A DNA stretch of 64,000 nucleotides, from NCBI GenBank assembly GCA_900543485.1, contig UQRM01000003.1, forward strand, positions 80,170 to 144,169, written 5' to 3'. Shown here piece after piece: positions 39,867 to 49,389 of the stretch (the stretch's first letter is position 1; the number at the start of each line of letters is the position of its first letter). This DNA is from an uncultured Eubacterium sp. Its GTDB lineage: Bacteria > Bacillota > Clostridia > Peptostreptococcales > Anaerovoracaceae. The position numbers were made by a program, and so were the translations under genes. Under the pieces are notes generated by a model that was not told the origin of the DNA, did no database searches, and was given only the letters and a program-made list of their open reading frames with translations.

Positions 39867-40612
39867 GCATATTCGCTATAGCGGACCTGCATCTGTCCTT
39901 TTGCCCGGACATATGCAAACCGATGGACATATACGGCCCGGAATGGGAAAACCATGCGGAGAGGATAGAGGAGAACTGGCGGAGCGTCGTGACAGATGAA
40001 GATACCGTCGTGCTGCCGGGAGATATATCGTGGGGCCTCAAGCTGGAAGAGGCTCGATATGACCTGGAATGGATAGAGGCTCTTCCCGGACGAAAGGTCG
40101 TTTTCAAAGGGAATCATGATCTGTGGTGGCGTGGTATCACCAGGCTCAACTCCATGTATGAGACTGTCACTTTCATACAGAACGACTGCTATGAGGCTGA
40201 AGGGATCTTCATATGCGGGACTCGCGGATGGGTCACACCGGACAGTGATGATTACACTGAAGCCGATGAGAAGATATATAACAGGGAGCTTCTCAGGCTG
40301 CGAGCGTCTCTGGAAAAGGCTGTGGCAGCCGGCGCGAAGGCTGCAGGCGGCGCTGAAGGAGCAAGAGGTATCGGCGAGACAGGCAGCCGGCGGATACTGG
40401 GTGTACTGCATTACCCGCCGGTATCGAAGGCGGCAGCCTTCTCAGGGTTTCAGCAGATATTCCAGGAGTACGGCGTCAAGGATGTGATATACGGCCATCT
40501 TCACGGATCGGAAGGTTTCAGCAAGGCCATAGAAGGACCGTTCCAGGGGATAAGATACAAGCTGGTATCGGCGGACCGGCTGGACTGTATGCCGGTGAAG
40601 ATTGAGATCTGA
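39863..40612 (+). CDS. metallophosphoesterase
   Basis: This 249-residue calcineurin-like phosphoesterase shows the metal motifs IADLHLSF (D-x-H), GDISWG, GNHDLWW, and GVLHYPP with the final IYGHLHG. The EARYDLEWIEALPGRKVVFKGNHD segment is typical of the small clostridial group often annotated as serine/threonine phosphatase, but the substrate is unknown. It contains an Ala/Gly-rich stretch near residues 154-170 that looks like a flexible insertion. It is translationally coupled to rmuC and followed by pyrimidine-nucleoside phosphorylase after 17 bases. Confidence 0.88.
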   Translation: MSIFAIADLHLSFCPDICKPMDIYGPEWENHAERIEENWRSVVTDEDTVVLPGDISWGLKLEEARYDLEWIEALPGRKVVFKGNHDLWWRGITRLNSMYETVTFIQNDCYEAEGIFICGTRGWVTPDSDDYTEADEKIYNRELLRLRASLEKAVAAGAKAAGGAEGARGIGETGSRRILGVLHYPPVSKAAAFSGFQQIFQEYGVKDVIYGHLHGSEGFSKAIEGPFQGIRYKLVSADRLDCMPVKIEI

Positions 40613-40629
40613 GGCGAGGAGAGAGAATT

Positions 40630-41934
40630 ATGAATGCGGTAGATATCATCGTAAAAAAGAGAGATGGCGGGGCCCTTACAAAGGAAGAGATAGAATATAT
40701 GGTGATGGGGTATACGGAAGGGAGCATACCCGATTACCAGATGGCGGCGTTTCTGATGTCTGTTTTTTTCAGCAGGATGAATGATATGGAGACTCGGGCG
40801 CTCACTGCTGTCATGAGAGATTCAGGAGATGTGATGGACCTGAGCGCCATAGAAGGGATAAAAGTCGATAAGCACAGTACGGGAGGCGTAGGAGATAAAA
40901 CGACACTTATCGTTGCGCCGCTGGCGGCCTCCTGCGGGGTCCCTATTGCCAAGATGAGCGGTCGGGGGCTGGGCTTCACCGGAGGCACTGTGGATAAGCT
41001 GGAGTCCATTCCCGGGTTTCGTGTTTCCATGAGCAGCGATCAATTCATCAGACAGGTGAACGAGTGTGGTATTGCTGTCATCGGTCAGACAGGTCATATC
41101 GCGCCGGCTGATAAGAAAATATATGCTCTCAGGGACGTGACAGGCACCGTGGAAAACCTGAGCCTCATAACCTCCAGCATCATGAGCAAAAAGCTGGCGG
41201 CAGGCTCGGACGCCATATTGCTGGACGTCAAATGCGGCAGCGGAGCGTTCATGAAGACACAGGAGGATGCGGAGGCGCTGGCGGAGCTGATGGTGAGCAT
41301 CGGCAATTCCAGCGGGAAGGTGACCGCGGCTGTCATCACCGATATGGACCAGCCGCTGGGCAGAGCTGTAGGTAACGGGCTGGAGGTAAGAGAAGCTATC
41401 GAGGTCCTTAAGGGCCTCGGACCTAAAGACATAACTGAACTTTCTGTAAACCTGGCAGGATTGATGATATTCATGGGCGGCCGGGCAAAGAATGAGGCAG
41501 ATGGGATGAAAATGGCACAGGAAGCCTTGACGTCAGGCAGGGGCCTTGCTAAGTTCGCCGACTTTGTCGAGGGGCAGGGAGGAGATCCTGCCGTGATCCA
41601 TGATCACAGCCTCCTGCCTCAGAGCAGCGTAGAGATGGAGCTGACGGCGAAGGAAGACGGATACGTGGAGTCCATCGACGCCATGAGGATAGGAATGGCT
41701 TCACAGCATACGGGAGCAGGCAGAGAGAGGAAGGAAGATGATGTGGATCTGTCCGCGGGACTGTATCTGCACAGAAAAGCAGGAGACAAGGTGAAGACCG
41801 GAGATGTTATCTGTTCTGTTTATGGCAATAATGTGAAAAAAGTCGAAAAAGCATTGGAAGAAGCCGGCAATGCTGTTAAAATAGGCGAGGTAAAGAAAGA
41901 GGCGGGAACGCTGATAAAAAAGATCATAAGGTGA
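40630..41934 (+). CDS. pdp: pyrimidine-nucleoside phosphorylase
   Basis: This 434-residue cytoplasmic enzyme cleaves uridine and thymidine with phosphate to release the base and (deoxy)ribose-1-phosphate. It has the family signature KHSTGGVGDKTTLIVAPLAAS near 82-102, then SGRGLGFTGGTVDKLESIPGF and KLAAGSDAILLDVKCGSGAFMKT, with the usual C-terminal swivel domain (ELTAKEDGYVESID). GAGGAGAGAG precedes the ATG. A nucleoside-binding-like BMP lipoprotein follows directly, suggesting a small nucleoside scavenging unit. Confidence 0.95.
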   Translation: MNAVDIIVKKRDGGALTKEEIEYMVMGYTEGSIPDYQMAAFLMSVFFSRMNDMETRALTAVMRDSGDVMDLSAIEGIKVDKHSTGGVGDKTTLIVAPLAASCGVPIAKMSGRGLGFTGGTVDKLESIPGFRVSMSSDQFIRQVNECGIAVIGQTGHIAPADKKIYALRDVTGTVENLSLITSSIMSKKLAAGSDAILLDVKCGSGAFMKTQEDAEALAELMVSIGNSSGKVTAAVITDMDQPLGRAVGNGLEVREAIEVLKGLGPKDITELSVNLAGLMIFMGGRAKNEADGMKMAQEALTSGRGLAKFADFVEGQGGDPAVIHDHSLLPQSSVEMELTAKEDGYVESIDAMRIGMASQHTGAGRERKEDDVDLSAGLYLHRKAGDKVKTGDVICSVYGNNVKKVEKALEEAGNAVKIGEVKKEAGTLIKKIIR

Positions 41935-41946
41935 GAAGGGATCGTG

Positions 41947-43020
41947 ATGAAACGTTTAGCAATTGTAACGACGGTGTTGGTACTGCTGGCAGCGCTGACA
42001 GGATGCGGGGGAAAGACTGAGGAAAAGGCTGAGACCACTGAAGGCTGTGAGATCGCCATGATATCGGAAAGCGCCGATATGGACGGGGATTCTTTTGTCA
42101 AGGCGACCTGGGACAGCGTGAAAAGCTTCGCTGACCAGTATGATATGGCTGCCAAAGCCTATGAGCCTGAAGAAGCTTCCAAAGAGTCTTATCTGGCGTC
42201 GGTGAAAGAGGCGTCTGACGATGGAGCCAAGTTCATAGTTCTGGCAGGGAGCGCCTTTGAGACTACAGCCTACGACGTGCAGACGGCTTATCCGGACACG
42301 GATTTCCTGCTGGTTGACGGAGTACCTCACGACGACAGCAGTAATTATGCGACGGCTGCCAATATGGTCAGCGTCGTATTCGCCGAGGAGGAAGCCGGGT
42401 ATATGGCGGGATATGCCGCGGTGAAGGAAGGATATACCAGGTTGGGATTCCTGGGAGGACAGGAGATACCTGCTGTAAAGAGATACGGATATGGCTTCGT
42501 CCAGGGAGCGGCGGCAGCTGCTGCCGAAGCGGAGACCAAGGTGGAGATGAACTACAGGTACGCAGGGACGTCGGGAGCGTCTGAGGATGTGGAAAAGCTG
42601 GCGGCCCAGTGGTATGAAGGTGGAACAGAGGTCATTTTCGTTTCGGGAGGAGCTATGACTGATTCCGTGGTCAAGGCGGCAGAGAAAGACGGTGGCAAAG
42701 TCATCGGGGCGGATCTGGACGGAGGAAGCCTGTCGGAGACCATCATAGCCTCCGCTACCAAGGGGATCGACTCGGCTGTCGAAACGGTGCTGAGAAGTTA
42801 CGAGGATGGGACCTTCGTCGGAGGGACCGCTTTCAACTATGCTGCCAAAAACGATGGAGTGATGTTGGAAATGGGTAGCTCTGGCTTCTCTGATTTCAGT
42901 CGGGAGGATTACAGGAAGATGTTCAATCAGCTGAAAAACGACAAGATACAGCTGAAAAAGGACACCGGTGTCGATTCTGTCTCGGAGCTGACCGGCCAGT
43001 GGGTGACGCTAAAGGAATAA
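41947..43020 (+). CDS. BMP-family (PnrA-like) substrate-binding lipoprotein
   Basis: This lipoprotein of about 357 residues has a signal peptide ending in the lipobox LTGC. The mature part has the BMP/PnrA fold: KAYEPEEASKESYLASVKEASDDGAKFIVLAGSAFE, then FAEEEAGYMAGYAAVKEG and LGFLGGQEIPAVKRYGYGFVQGA, and GGTEVIFVSGGAMTDSVVKAA. Family members bind purine or other nucleosides for an ABC importer. No ATPase or permease genes follow, which is unusual. ATG 41947 is preferred over GTG 41944. It follows the phosphorylase by 12 bases and precedes a TetR regulator. Confidence 0.9.
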   Translation: MKRLAIVTTVLVLLAALTGCGGKTEEKAETTEGCEIAMISESADMDGDSFVKATWDSVKSFADQYDMAAKAYEPEEASKESYLASVKEASDDGAKFIVLAGSAFETTAYDVQTAYPDTDFLLVDGVPHDDSSNYATAANMVSVVFAEEEAGYMAGYAAVKEGYTRLGFLGGQEIPAVKRYGYGFVQGAAAAAAEAETKVEMNYRYAGTSGASEDVEKLAAQWYEGGTEVIFVSGGAMTDSVVKAAEKDGGKVIGADLDGGSLSETIIASATKGIDSAVETVLRSYEDGTFVGGTAFNYAAKNDGVMLEMGSSGFSDFSREDYRKMFNQLKNDKIQLKKDTGVDSVSELTGQWVTLKE

Positions 43021-43117
43021 AAAGGAGAAAAACAGAGAAATTATATAGGTTATTTATAGACTAACTGGACATTTTGTGATAGTATACTCATTAAGCAAGT
43101 AAATTGGAGGGGGTAGT

Positions 43118-43762
43118 ATGAAATCAAACAGAACAAAAGGAAAAATATTGGAGACATCCATTAAGCTGTTTAATGAGAAGAAGGCGTCTAACGTCAGTAC
43201 CGTGCAGATTTCCGCGGCGATGGAGATAAGTCCGGGAAACTTGTACTACTATTATGCCAATAAGGAAGAAGTCATAAGATGCATATGGCAGGAAAAGATG
43301 GTCGGTGAGATAGATGACCTTATGGAGCAGTATGAAAAGATAGAGAATTCGGAGCAGCTGCTGGATTTTTTCAAAGAAGTTATAGAGCATTGCATAAGAT
43401 ACAGGTTTTTCTATACCGAGATGCCTACGCTCTTCACTAATGACAGTAAGTTGATGGGCGTGTACGCGGAAACCAGTCAGCGCGCCAAGGAATCAGCTGT
43501 CGAGATGTTCAGGAAACTGGTGGAAAAGAGCGGTATCGACGGTCTTTCGGAGGATAAGGTGGAATATGCGGCCGAGAACGGATTGCTTCTCATGATCTCA
43601 CTTATATCCCACTGCGATATAAGGTCGTCGGAAGGCTTTGACACCACCAATGCGATACGCACCGTATGGAGAAATATGACGGGATATCTGTATCCATATA
43701 TGAACCAGCAGATGAGAGAGGAGCTGGAAAAAGCGCTGCGCGCGAAGGAAGCGGCACTGTAG
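43118..43762 (+). CDS. TetR-family transcriptional regulator
   Basis: This 214-residue regulator has a TetR N-terminal helix-turn-helix at about 8-55 (ILETSIKLFNEKKASNVSTVQISAAMEISPGNLYYYYANKEEV, split here by its natural turns) and an all-helical ligand-binding part. The C-terminal domain resembles the group with NLYYHFxNKEE followed by a TetR_C-like domain and is not assignable to a ligand. GGAGGGGG precedes the ATG. A terminator follows. No obvious dyad operator was found in the 97 bases upstream. Possible targets are the nucleoside unit upstream or its own gene. Confidence 0.9.
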   Translation: MKSNRTKGKILETSIKLFNEKKASNVSTVQISAAMEISPGNLYYYYANKEEVIRCIWQEKMVGEIDDLMEQYEKIENSEQLLDFFKEVIEHCIRYRFFYTEMPTLFTNDSKLMGVYAETSQRAKESAVEMFRKLVEKSGIDGLSEDKVEYAAENGLLLMISLISHCDIRSSEGFDTTNAIRTVWRNMTGYLYPYMNQQMREELEKALRAKEAAL

Positions 43763-43789
43763 CGGCATCATGACTGCAGAGTCTTATGC

Positions 43790-43824
43790 AACCGACCGGA
43801 TCATCGGTCGGTTATATTTTTTTT
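43790..43824 (+). terminator. intrinsic terminator after the TetR gene
   Basis: AACCGACCG (43790-43798) pairs with CGGTCGGTT (43805-43813) around a 6-base loop, followed by ATA and eight T residues. The A-rich stretch ahead of it is short, so it mainly serves the plus strand, though it also lies just beyond the stop of the minus-strand regulator. Confidence 0.85.
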
Positions 43825-43842
43825 GTAAAAGGCTCTCGTGTC

Positions 43843-44928
43843 TCAGCGATCCCTGCACCATCGGCAGGCCAGGTAGAGGGCCATGAGGTCGCCGGAAGCT
43901 CTGGGGTCGAGACCTGTTTGAGCGGCGATCCTGTTTATCTTGTACTGCACGGTGTTTTTGTGGATGAACAGCGCCTGAGAAACTGCTTTTATGGAACCGT
44001 TGCTTCTGTAGTATATGTCTATGAAATCAGCAATGCCGGATATTTCCTTTTTATCGCAGTCGCCGAAGACATGTTTTATGAATCGTCTTTTCAGATCGGG
44101 ATCCACAGAGGATATTATGACGTCGAGAAGCAGATGGTCATACATATATATGCCGGGGCGGCTGTTCTTTTTCATGTCTATTATGGTCTTCGCCTGCTTG
44201 AAAGAATCGGGAATGTTTTCTCTTTCGGAGCATACGGCGCCTATGGCGCAGATACAGCAGCCGCCAACCCCGGCTTTTTCCATACATGAAGAGAGACGCT
44301 CCGCGCACTTTTCCGGTGAGGGAAAACATCCTATCGCTACTGTTTCTTTGCTGATCTGGCATGTCATGAACTGAGATTTTGTGAGCGCCTTGATGAGGAT
44401 ATCGGAGATCTCATGGCCAGGCAAAGGACGGATGATCGACGCTATCATGGGGGCGTCGGGGTCGAGACCGTATTTTTGTATATCCTTCGCGAGAAGAGCC
44501 GGATCTTCCCATTCTCCGTTGAGCCAGCTGTTTATGAAAAGCTGGCGGGCGTGTTCCTGTTTGTCTTCCTTCTGAAGTATATCGAAGTCTTTTATCAATA
44601 TCTCAGTCACTTTTTTGATGAGGCGGGCATAACGGCTCACTTGGGATATTTCACCGGTGATGCCGACAACACCGATGATTTCACCATCGGAAAGGATAGG
44701 GAGATTTATGCCTTTCCTGCACCCGGCGAACTGACCGTCGTAATATACGGAAAGCTCGGGCAGACTGCGGGTTATTACCAGATGGGCCCCTTCATGGAAC
44801 TGGCCGGCCCGGCTGGGGTCCGTGCTGGCCATGATGGTCCCTCTCTCGTCCATTATGTTGATATCGTAATCTATGATGGAGCTGACTTCATTTATCAGCT
44901 CTCTGGCTGTACGTTTTCCTATCTTCAT
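43843..44928 (-). CDS. CdaR-type transcriptional regulator (sugar-diacid recognition)
   Basis: This 361-residue regulator has an N-terminal diacid-recognition sensor (about 1-135: INEVSSIIDYDINIMDERGTIMASTDPSRAGQFHEGA, with LPILSDGEIIGVVGITG), a GGDEF-like middle, and a C-terminal PucR-type helix-turn-helix (VSQALFIHKNTVQYKINRIAAQTGLDPR). CdaR activates glucarate, galactarate and glycerate genes in E. coli. Here a glycerate kinase sits at the end of the divergent operon, so glycerate or a related acid is a reasonable effector. AGGAGG lies about 10 bases before ATG 44928; the upstream in-frame ATG has no site. Confidence 0.9.
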   Translation of the reverse strand: MKIGKRTARELINEVSSIIDYDINIMDERGTIMASTDPSRAGQFHEGAHLVITRSLPELSVYYDGQFAGCRKGINLPILSDGEIIGVVGITGEISQVSRYARLIKKVTEILIKDFDILQKEDKQEHARQLFINSWLNGEWEDPALLAKDIQKYGLDPDAPMIASIIRPLPGHEISDILIKALTKSQFMTCQISKETVAIGCFPSPEKCAERLSSCMEKAGVGGCCICAIGAVCSERENIPDSFKQAKTIIDMKKNSRPGIYMYDHLLLDVIISSVDPDLKRRFIKHVFGDCDKKEISGIADFIDIYYRSNGSIKAVSQALFIHKNTVQYKINRIAAQTGLDPRASGDLMALYLACRWCRDR

Positions 44929-45144
44929 TGTTGATATTCCTCCTCTCATTGGTATGTGTAACAGTTTAATGCGGTGATTTTCGGGCTGATGTACATATAT
45001 TTATGTTACAGATAATAGTATAATGGATTCGAACGCCGGGGTCAATTGGGCGGAGGAGGTAGATATCCGGAAATTGATTTATCATAATGATGCAAACAGA
45101 AGTGTAGAGTTGAGTTTATGAACAGACATAGGAGAGGCTAAAAA

Positions 45145-46740
45145 ATGAGCGATAATGGATTGAAACAACATAAAGTAGGTATCATTGGCATCGTAGGTAT
45201 GATATATGCGATGACTGCAGCAGGCGCGTACGGCATAGAGGATATGGTCTCGTCGTCGGGTCCGGGCATGACGGTGATCATGCTTTTCGTCCTGCCGTTG
45301 ATCTGGGCGTTTCCGATAGCGTTGGCGTCCAGTGAGCTGGGGTCGGCCATACCTGACGAGTGTGGATTTTACAGATGGGTGCAGAGAGCGCTGGGAGAGT
45401 TTTGGGGATTCCAGATAGGCTGGTTGAAAAATATAGGTATTTATATCAATGTGGCTGTTTTTGTCGTGCTGGCTACGGATTACCTGGCTTCCTTCGTAGG
45501 AATGAACACGTTCCAGAGCTATATCTGCAAGGTAGTGATAATAGCTGTATTCACATGGATAAATCTGAGAGGTGTGAAAGATGTGGCCATAGTGAGCTCT
45601 ATAATTTCCGGAGCTATATTGGTAGCTTTTGCCGGGATAGCGATAATAGGGTTCCTGCATTTTTCTCACAACCCATTTGAGCCTGTCGTAGCGACGGGGC
45701 AGACAGTGATAGGGAGCATAGGATCCAGCATAGCCATAGGTATGTGGATGTATGCAGGATATGAGTCAATGTCCAGTCTGGCAGGAGAAGTGGAAAATCC
45801 TCAGATCATACCAAAGGCTATCATCATCGCGCTGCCGCTCATAATAGGGACGTATGTGCTCCCGACCATCGCGTCCATAGGTGCGGTAGGCCAGTGGCAG
45901 AACTGGGGTTCGGAAGGAGTGTCCTACGTCAATGTGGCGATGAAGTTCGCGCCGGCCTTTGGCGTGGCATTCATGATGGTGGCTTTCATTTCCAACATTT
46001 CCATGTTCAATGTCTATCTGGCTTCCGGAGCCAGAGGGTTCTTTGTAATGGCTGAGGATAATCTGGCGCCTAAAGTTCTTGTAAAGTGTGACAAGAAGCA
46101 CGGTGTGCCATATGTGGCGATCCTGAGCCTGGCAGTAGTGTCGTTGATACTGTGCGCTTTCAAGTTCGATATACTGGTGACGATAGTATCGCTTTTCAAT
46201 CTGGGACTCTATTCTCTGATAATGATCTCCCAGATGGTACTCAGGAGAAAGGAGCCGGATCTTCCCAGGCCATATAAGATCAGGCTTGGAAAAGTGGGAA
46301 CGGATATTTTTTGTACGATACCGATCATCGTGGCGTTTATCGCACTGTATATAAATGGTACGGATTATTTCGTGCTGGGTCTGCTGGGTATGATAACAGG
46401 ACCTGTCGCATATATCGTGTTCAAGAGGATATACGGCGGCCTTTACAAGAACGATCCCGAAAAATATCCTATAGATCCGAGGACGAAGCTGGCTGTGGGA
46501 GACACCAGGAGGATCGCCTTCTCATTCGGTCTGCTTGCCGCTCTCATGGTGATAGGCAGATTGTTTCTGCCGGGGTATGAGGATCATCAGTATTATACGG
46601 ACGTGTACGGTGTAGAAGGGATGTTCGGCATCTTCATGACGCTGATAACGGTGGCCGCGATAGTGTGCGCATTATTGGCTGTGACATTCATGGTGATATA
46701 TAGTAAAATAGAATCGAAAAAAATCGGCGATGAACAGTAA
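45145..46740 (+). CDS. APC-family amino-acid permease
   Basis: This 531-residue membrane transporter of the amino acid/polyamine/organocation superfamily has 12 or more helices. The first helix carries the unwound GIVGMIYAMTAAGAYGIEDMVSSSGPG substrate segment. Further conserved parts are PIALASSELGSAIPDECGFYRWVQRALGEFWGFQIGW and MWMYAGYESMSSLAGEVENPQ. AGGAGAGG precedes the ATG. A TATAAT at 45019-45024 probably belongs to its promoter, but a -35 is not clear. It leads an operon with a C69 peptidase and a glycerate kinase and is divergent from the CdaR-type gene. Confidence 0.92.
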   Translation: MSDNGLKQHKVGIIGIVGMIYAMTAAGAYGIEDMVSSSGPGMTVIMLFVLPLIWAFPIALASSELGSAIPDECGFYRWVQRALGEFWGFQIGWLKNIGIYINVAVFVVLATDYLASFVGMNTFQSYICKVVIIAVFTWINLRGVKDVAIVSSIISGAILVAFAGIAIIGFLHFSHNPFEPVVATGQTVIGSIGSSIAIGMWMYAGYESMSSLAGEVENPQIIPKAIIIALPLIIGTYVLPTIASIGAVGQWQNWGSEGVSYVNVAMKFAPAFGVAFMMVAFISNISMFNVYLASGARGFFVMAEDNLAPKVLVKCDKKHGVPYVAILSLAVVSLILCAFKFDILVTIVSLFNLGLYSLIMISQMVLRRKEPDLPRPYKIRLGKVGTDIFCTIPIIVAFIALYINGTDYFVLGLLGMITGPVAYIVFKRIYGGLYKNDPEKYPIDPRTKLAVGDTRRIAFSFGLLAALMVIGRLFLPGYEDHQYYTDVYGVEGMFGIFMTLITVAAIVCALLAVTFMVIYSKIESKKIGDEQ

Positions 46741-46771
46741 AGTTTTTATCGATAGAAAGGAGTAGTTGACA

Positions 46772-48163
46772 ATGGCAAGATCATGTTCCTCATTTGTTGT
46801 GATGGGTACGGAAACCAAGTCCGGCAATATCATCTACGCAAAGAACAGCGACAGACCTTTTAACGAGTCGCAGCCGCTTATCTATTATCCGGCTGCCGAC
46901 CACCCTGAGGGCTCCTATACGGAGTGTTCCTTCATCAAGATACCGCAGGTAAAGCATACTTATGCCTGCATAGGTTCAAAGCCTCATTTCTTCTGGGGCT
47001 TCGAACACGGTGTCAATGAGCATGGACTGGCAATAGGAAACGAACAGGTGTCGGGAAGAGAGATCCCTGAGAGACGATGGGGGCTCATCGGTATGGATAT
47101 CCTGAGGCTGGCGTTGGAGAGAGCCAGGACGGCCCGGGAGGCTATAGAGGTCATAGACGGACTTTTGAGCGAAATAGGAACGGGCGGCGCCCCGGGACAC
47201 AGGATAGCGCCTTTCAACAGCAATTACATAATCTCGGATCCAAACGAATCGTATATGTTCGAATCCCATCAGAGAAAGTGGGTAGCCAAGAAGGTGGACA
47301 GGTATGGTTATATCGGCAATTGTTACTCCATACAGGAGGATTACGATATGATAGCCGACGGAACGATCCGGGAGGCCTGCGAAAAAGGCTTCTGGCATCC
47401 GGATGTACCGTTCAATCCTGCGAAAGCGTGGACTGTAGATGAGCTGATGTATGATGAATCGGAAGGGTTCGTCAGATATGCCAGGCTGGGGCGACTTCTC
47501 TCCGAAAAGACTGAGGCCGGCGGCAAGGTGGGAGTAAAGGAAGCGATGAATATCCTGAGGGATCACTACGAAGATGTCCCTGAGCTTCAGTCGATATACA
47601 GTCCGGCCGCCAATAAAGTCTGCACCATATGCAGTCATCCGGGCGGCGTTGGAGATGGCTGTGCCACGGCTGCCAGTACGGTCACGGTCCTGAAAAAGGA
47701 CGTTCCGAAAGAGCTGGCGTTCACTTACTGGGGAAGTATGGCGCCGCCGTGCTGTTCGATATTCAGACCATATTACAATATCGATTTTATTCCTGACGAT
47801 CTGCAGCACGCTCATGCCCTTTACAGGCCGGAGGATCAGTGGTGGAGGTTCATTGAACTGGAGAGATACATCGCTCTTAATTATGAAAAATTCGCGCCGA
47901 AGGTAAAGGAAGAATTCGGCAGGATGGAGGATGAATTCATACAGCAGGCTGAGTATATAGAATCCACATATGACGGAAATGTAAAGACCCTCAGGGATTT
48001 CTCGGCGGAGGCTTCCAGAAGGAGCTTCGAAAAGGCTGTTGAGCTCATCGAGGAGATAAAGGCTCAGCTGACCACCAGAGATATAGACAGGATGCTGCTG
48101 AGATATTTCAGGGAATCCTCGGATGAATGCGGTATGGAGTATGACGGGGATATGATCAAATAG
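46772..48163 (+). CDS. C69-family dipeptidase / secernin-like Ntn hydrolase
   Basis: This 463-residue protein starts MARSCSSFVVMGTETKSGNIIYAKNSDRPFNESQP. The segment fits the N-terminal-nucleophile hydrolase family C69 (PepD-type dipeptidases and secernins), with Cys5 as the likely nucleophile after processing and the conserved KNSDRP motif. GFEHGVNEHGLAIGNEQV and NSNYIISDPNESYMFES are further family segments. There is no signal peptide, so it works in the cytoplasm. AAAGGAG precedes ATG 46772. It is between an amino-acid permease and glycerate kinase, which suggests hydrolysis of an amide- or peptide-linked substrate brought in by the permease. The real substrate is open. Confidence 0.87.
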   Translation: MARSCSSFVVMGTETKSGNIIYAKNSDRPFNESQPLIYYPAADHPEGSYTECSFIKIPQVKHTYACIGSKPHFFWGFEHGVNEHGLAIGNEQVSGREIPERRWGLIGMDILRLALERARTAREAIEVIDGLLSEIGTGGAPGHRIAPFNSNYIISDPNESYMFESHQRKWVAKKVDRYGYIGNCYSIQEDYDMIADGTIREACEKGFWHPDVPFNPAKAWTVDELMYDESEGFVRYARLGRLLSEKTEAGGKVGVKEAMNILRDHYEDVPELQSIYSPAANKVCTICSHPGGVGDGCATAASTVTVLKKDVPKELAFTYWGSMAPPCCSIFRPYYNIDFIPDDLQHAHALYRPEDQWWRFIELERYIALNYEKFAPKVKEEFGRMEDEFIQQAEYIESTYDGNVKTLRDFSAEASRRSFEKAVELIEEIKAQLTTRDIDRMLLRYFRESSDECGMEYDGDMIK

Positions 48164-48173
48164 GAGTGGATAT

Positions 48174-49322
48174 ATGAATGATGGCAATCCAAGTGGATAC
48201 CGATATCTTCTGATGCCTGATTCCTTCAAGGGGACCATGAGCGCCATGGAAGTATGCGATATAATGAAGCGAGCCATCTTACAGCGGGGACCTGACGCTC
48301 AGGTAGTGGCGGTCCCCGTCGCCGATGGTGGAGAGGGTACGGTAGATTGTTTCCTCTATGCTTTTGGCGGGGAAAGGAAGACTGTGACGGCTACAGGGCC
48401 TTATGGAAAAAAGAAGGAAGCCTTTTACGGGATCATGGGAGATACGGCCGTCGTAGAGATGGCTGCGGCAGCTGGATTTTCGACGGAAGACAGTGGGAAA
48501 CGGAACCCTTCTTCCGCTACGACTTTTGGCGTCGGAGAACTGATAAGAGCGGCGGTGGAAGGCGGCGCCAGGAAAATAATACTGGGGCTGGGCGGAAGCT
48601 GCACCAACGACGGCGGAGCCGGGATGGCAGCAGCCCTTGGCACAGTTTTCTACGATGAGTCGGGCCAGCCGTTCGTTCCTACCGGCGGGACTCTGAAACA
48701 GGTGAAGCGTATAGATATCCGGGAGACGAAAAAGCTGCTGTCGAATATTTCCATAGAAGTCATGTGCGATATAGATAATCCATTGTACGGACCTCAGGGC
48801 GCGGCATACGTATTCGCTCCTCAGAAGGGTGCTGACGAAAAGATGGTACGGATGCTGGACGATAATCTGAGAGCTTTCGCTGTTGCTCTGGAAAGGGAGA
48901 CCGGCCAGGACGTATCGAAGCTGCCGGGCGGAGGCGCTGCCGGCGGAATGGGAGCCGGGGCCTACGCGCTGTTGGGAGCAAAGCTGAGCCAGGGTATAGA
49001 TGTGATATTGGACATGATGAAGTTTGAGGAACTGGCCAGGGGATGCAAGGCTATATTTACGGGGGAAGGACGGTTCGACAGTCAGAGCCTGGGCGGGAAA
49101 GTGGTCGTCGGAATAGGCCGGCGTGCCCGCAGAGCAGGGATACCAGTTATAGTGGTGGCGGGCCGGGTGGCAGAAGATCTTCCGGGACTTGCCGATGTAG
49201 GGATAAGCAGTGTTTATCAGACTGCGGCCAGACCCTACAGGAGCAGAAACGAGATGCTTGAAAAGTGCCGGAAGGATCTGTTCGACACCATGATCCGTGC
49301 GCTGGATTGTGAAGGGCTGTAG
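48174..49322 (+). CDS. glycerate 2-kinase (GarK/GlxK type)
   Basis: This 382-residue kinase phosphorylates glycerate with ATP. It begins MPDSFKGTMSAMEVCDIMKRA and has VPVADGGEGTVDCFL near 46-60, GLGGSCTNDGGAGMAAALG near 140-158, GGAAGGMGAGAYALLGAKL and FTGEGRFDSQSLGGKVVVGI, all typical of the type-1 glycerate kinase family. TAGGAGTGG precedes the ATG. It is the last gene of the CdaR-linked operon; a terminator follows about 70 bases later. Its presence suggests the operon feeds glycerate or tartronate-derived carbon into glycolysis. Confidence 0.95.
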   Translation: MNDGNPSGYRYLLMPDSFKGTMSAMEVCDIMKRAILQRGPDAQVVAVPVADGGEGTVDCFLYAFGGERKTVTATGPYGKKKEAFYGIMGDTAVVEMAAAAGFSTEDSGKRNPSSATTFGVGELIRAAVEGGARKIILGLGGSCTNDGGAGMAAALGTVFYDESGQPFVPTGGTLKQVKRIDIRETKKLLSNISIEVMCDIDNPLYGPQGAAYVFAPQKGADEKMVRMLDDNLRAFAVALERETGQDVSKLPGGGAAGGMGAGAYALLGAKLSQGIDVILDMMKFEELARGCKAIFTGEGRFDSQSLGGKVVVGIGRRARRAGIPVIVVAGRVAEDLPGLADVGISSVYQTAARPYRSRNEMLEKCRKDLFDTMIRALDCEGL

Positions 49323-49389
49323 CCGGGAGAGGCTGCGAGCAAGTGTTCGTTATATTTTTTAATGGAATTTGTAAAAAATTCAAATGTAA

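Noticed and set aside
46976-48277. A 433-codon minus-strand frame opposite the C69 peptidase
   Set aside because: Its composition is typical of an antisense shadow and it overlaps two well-supported genes.
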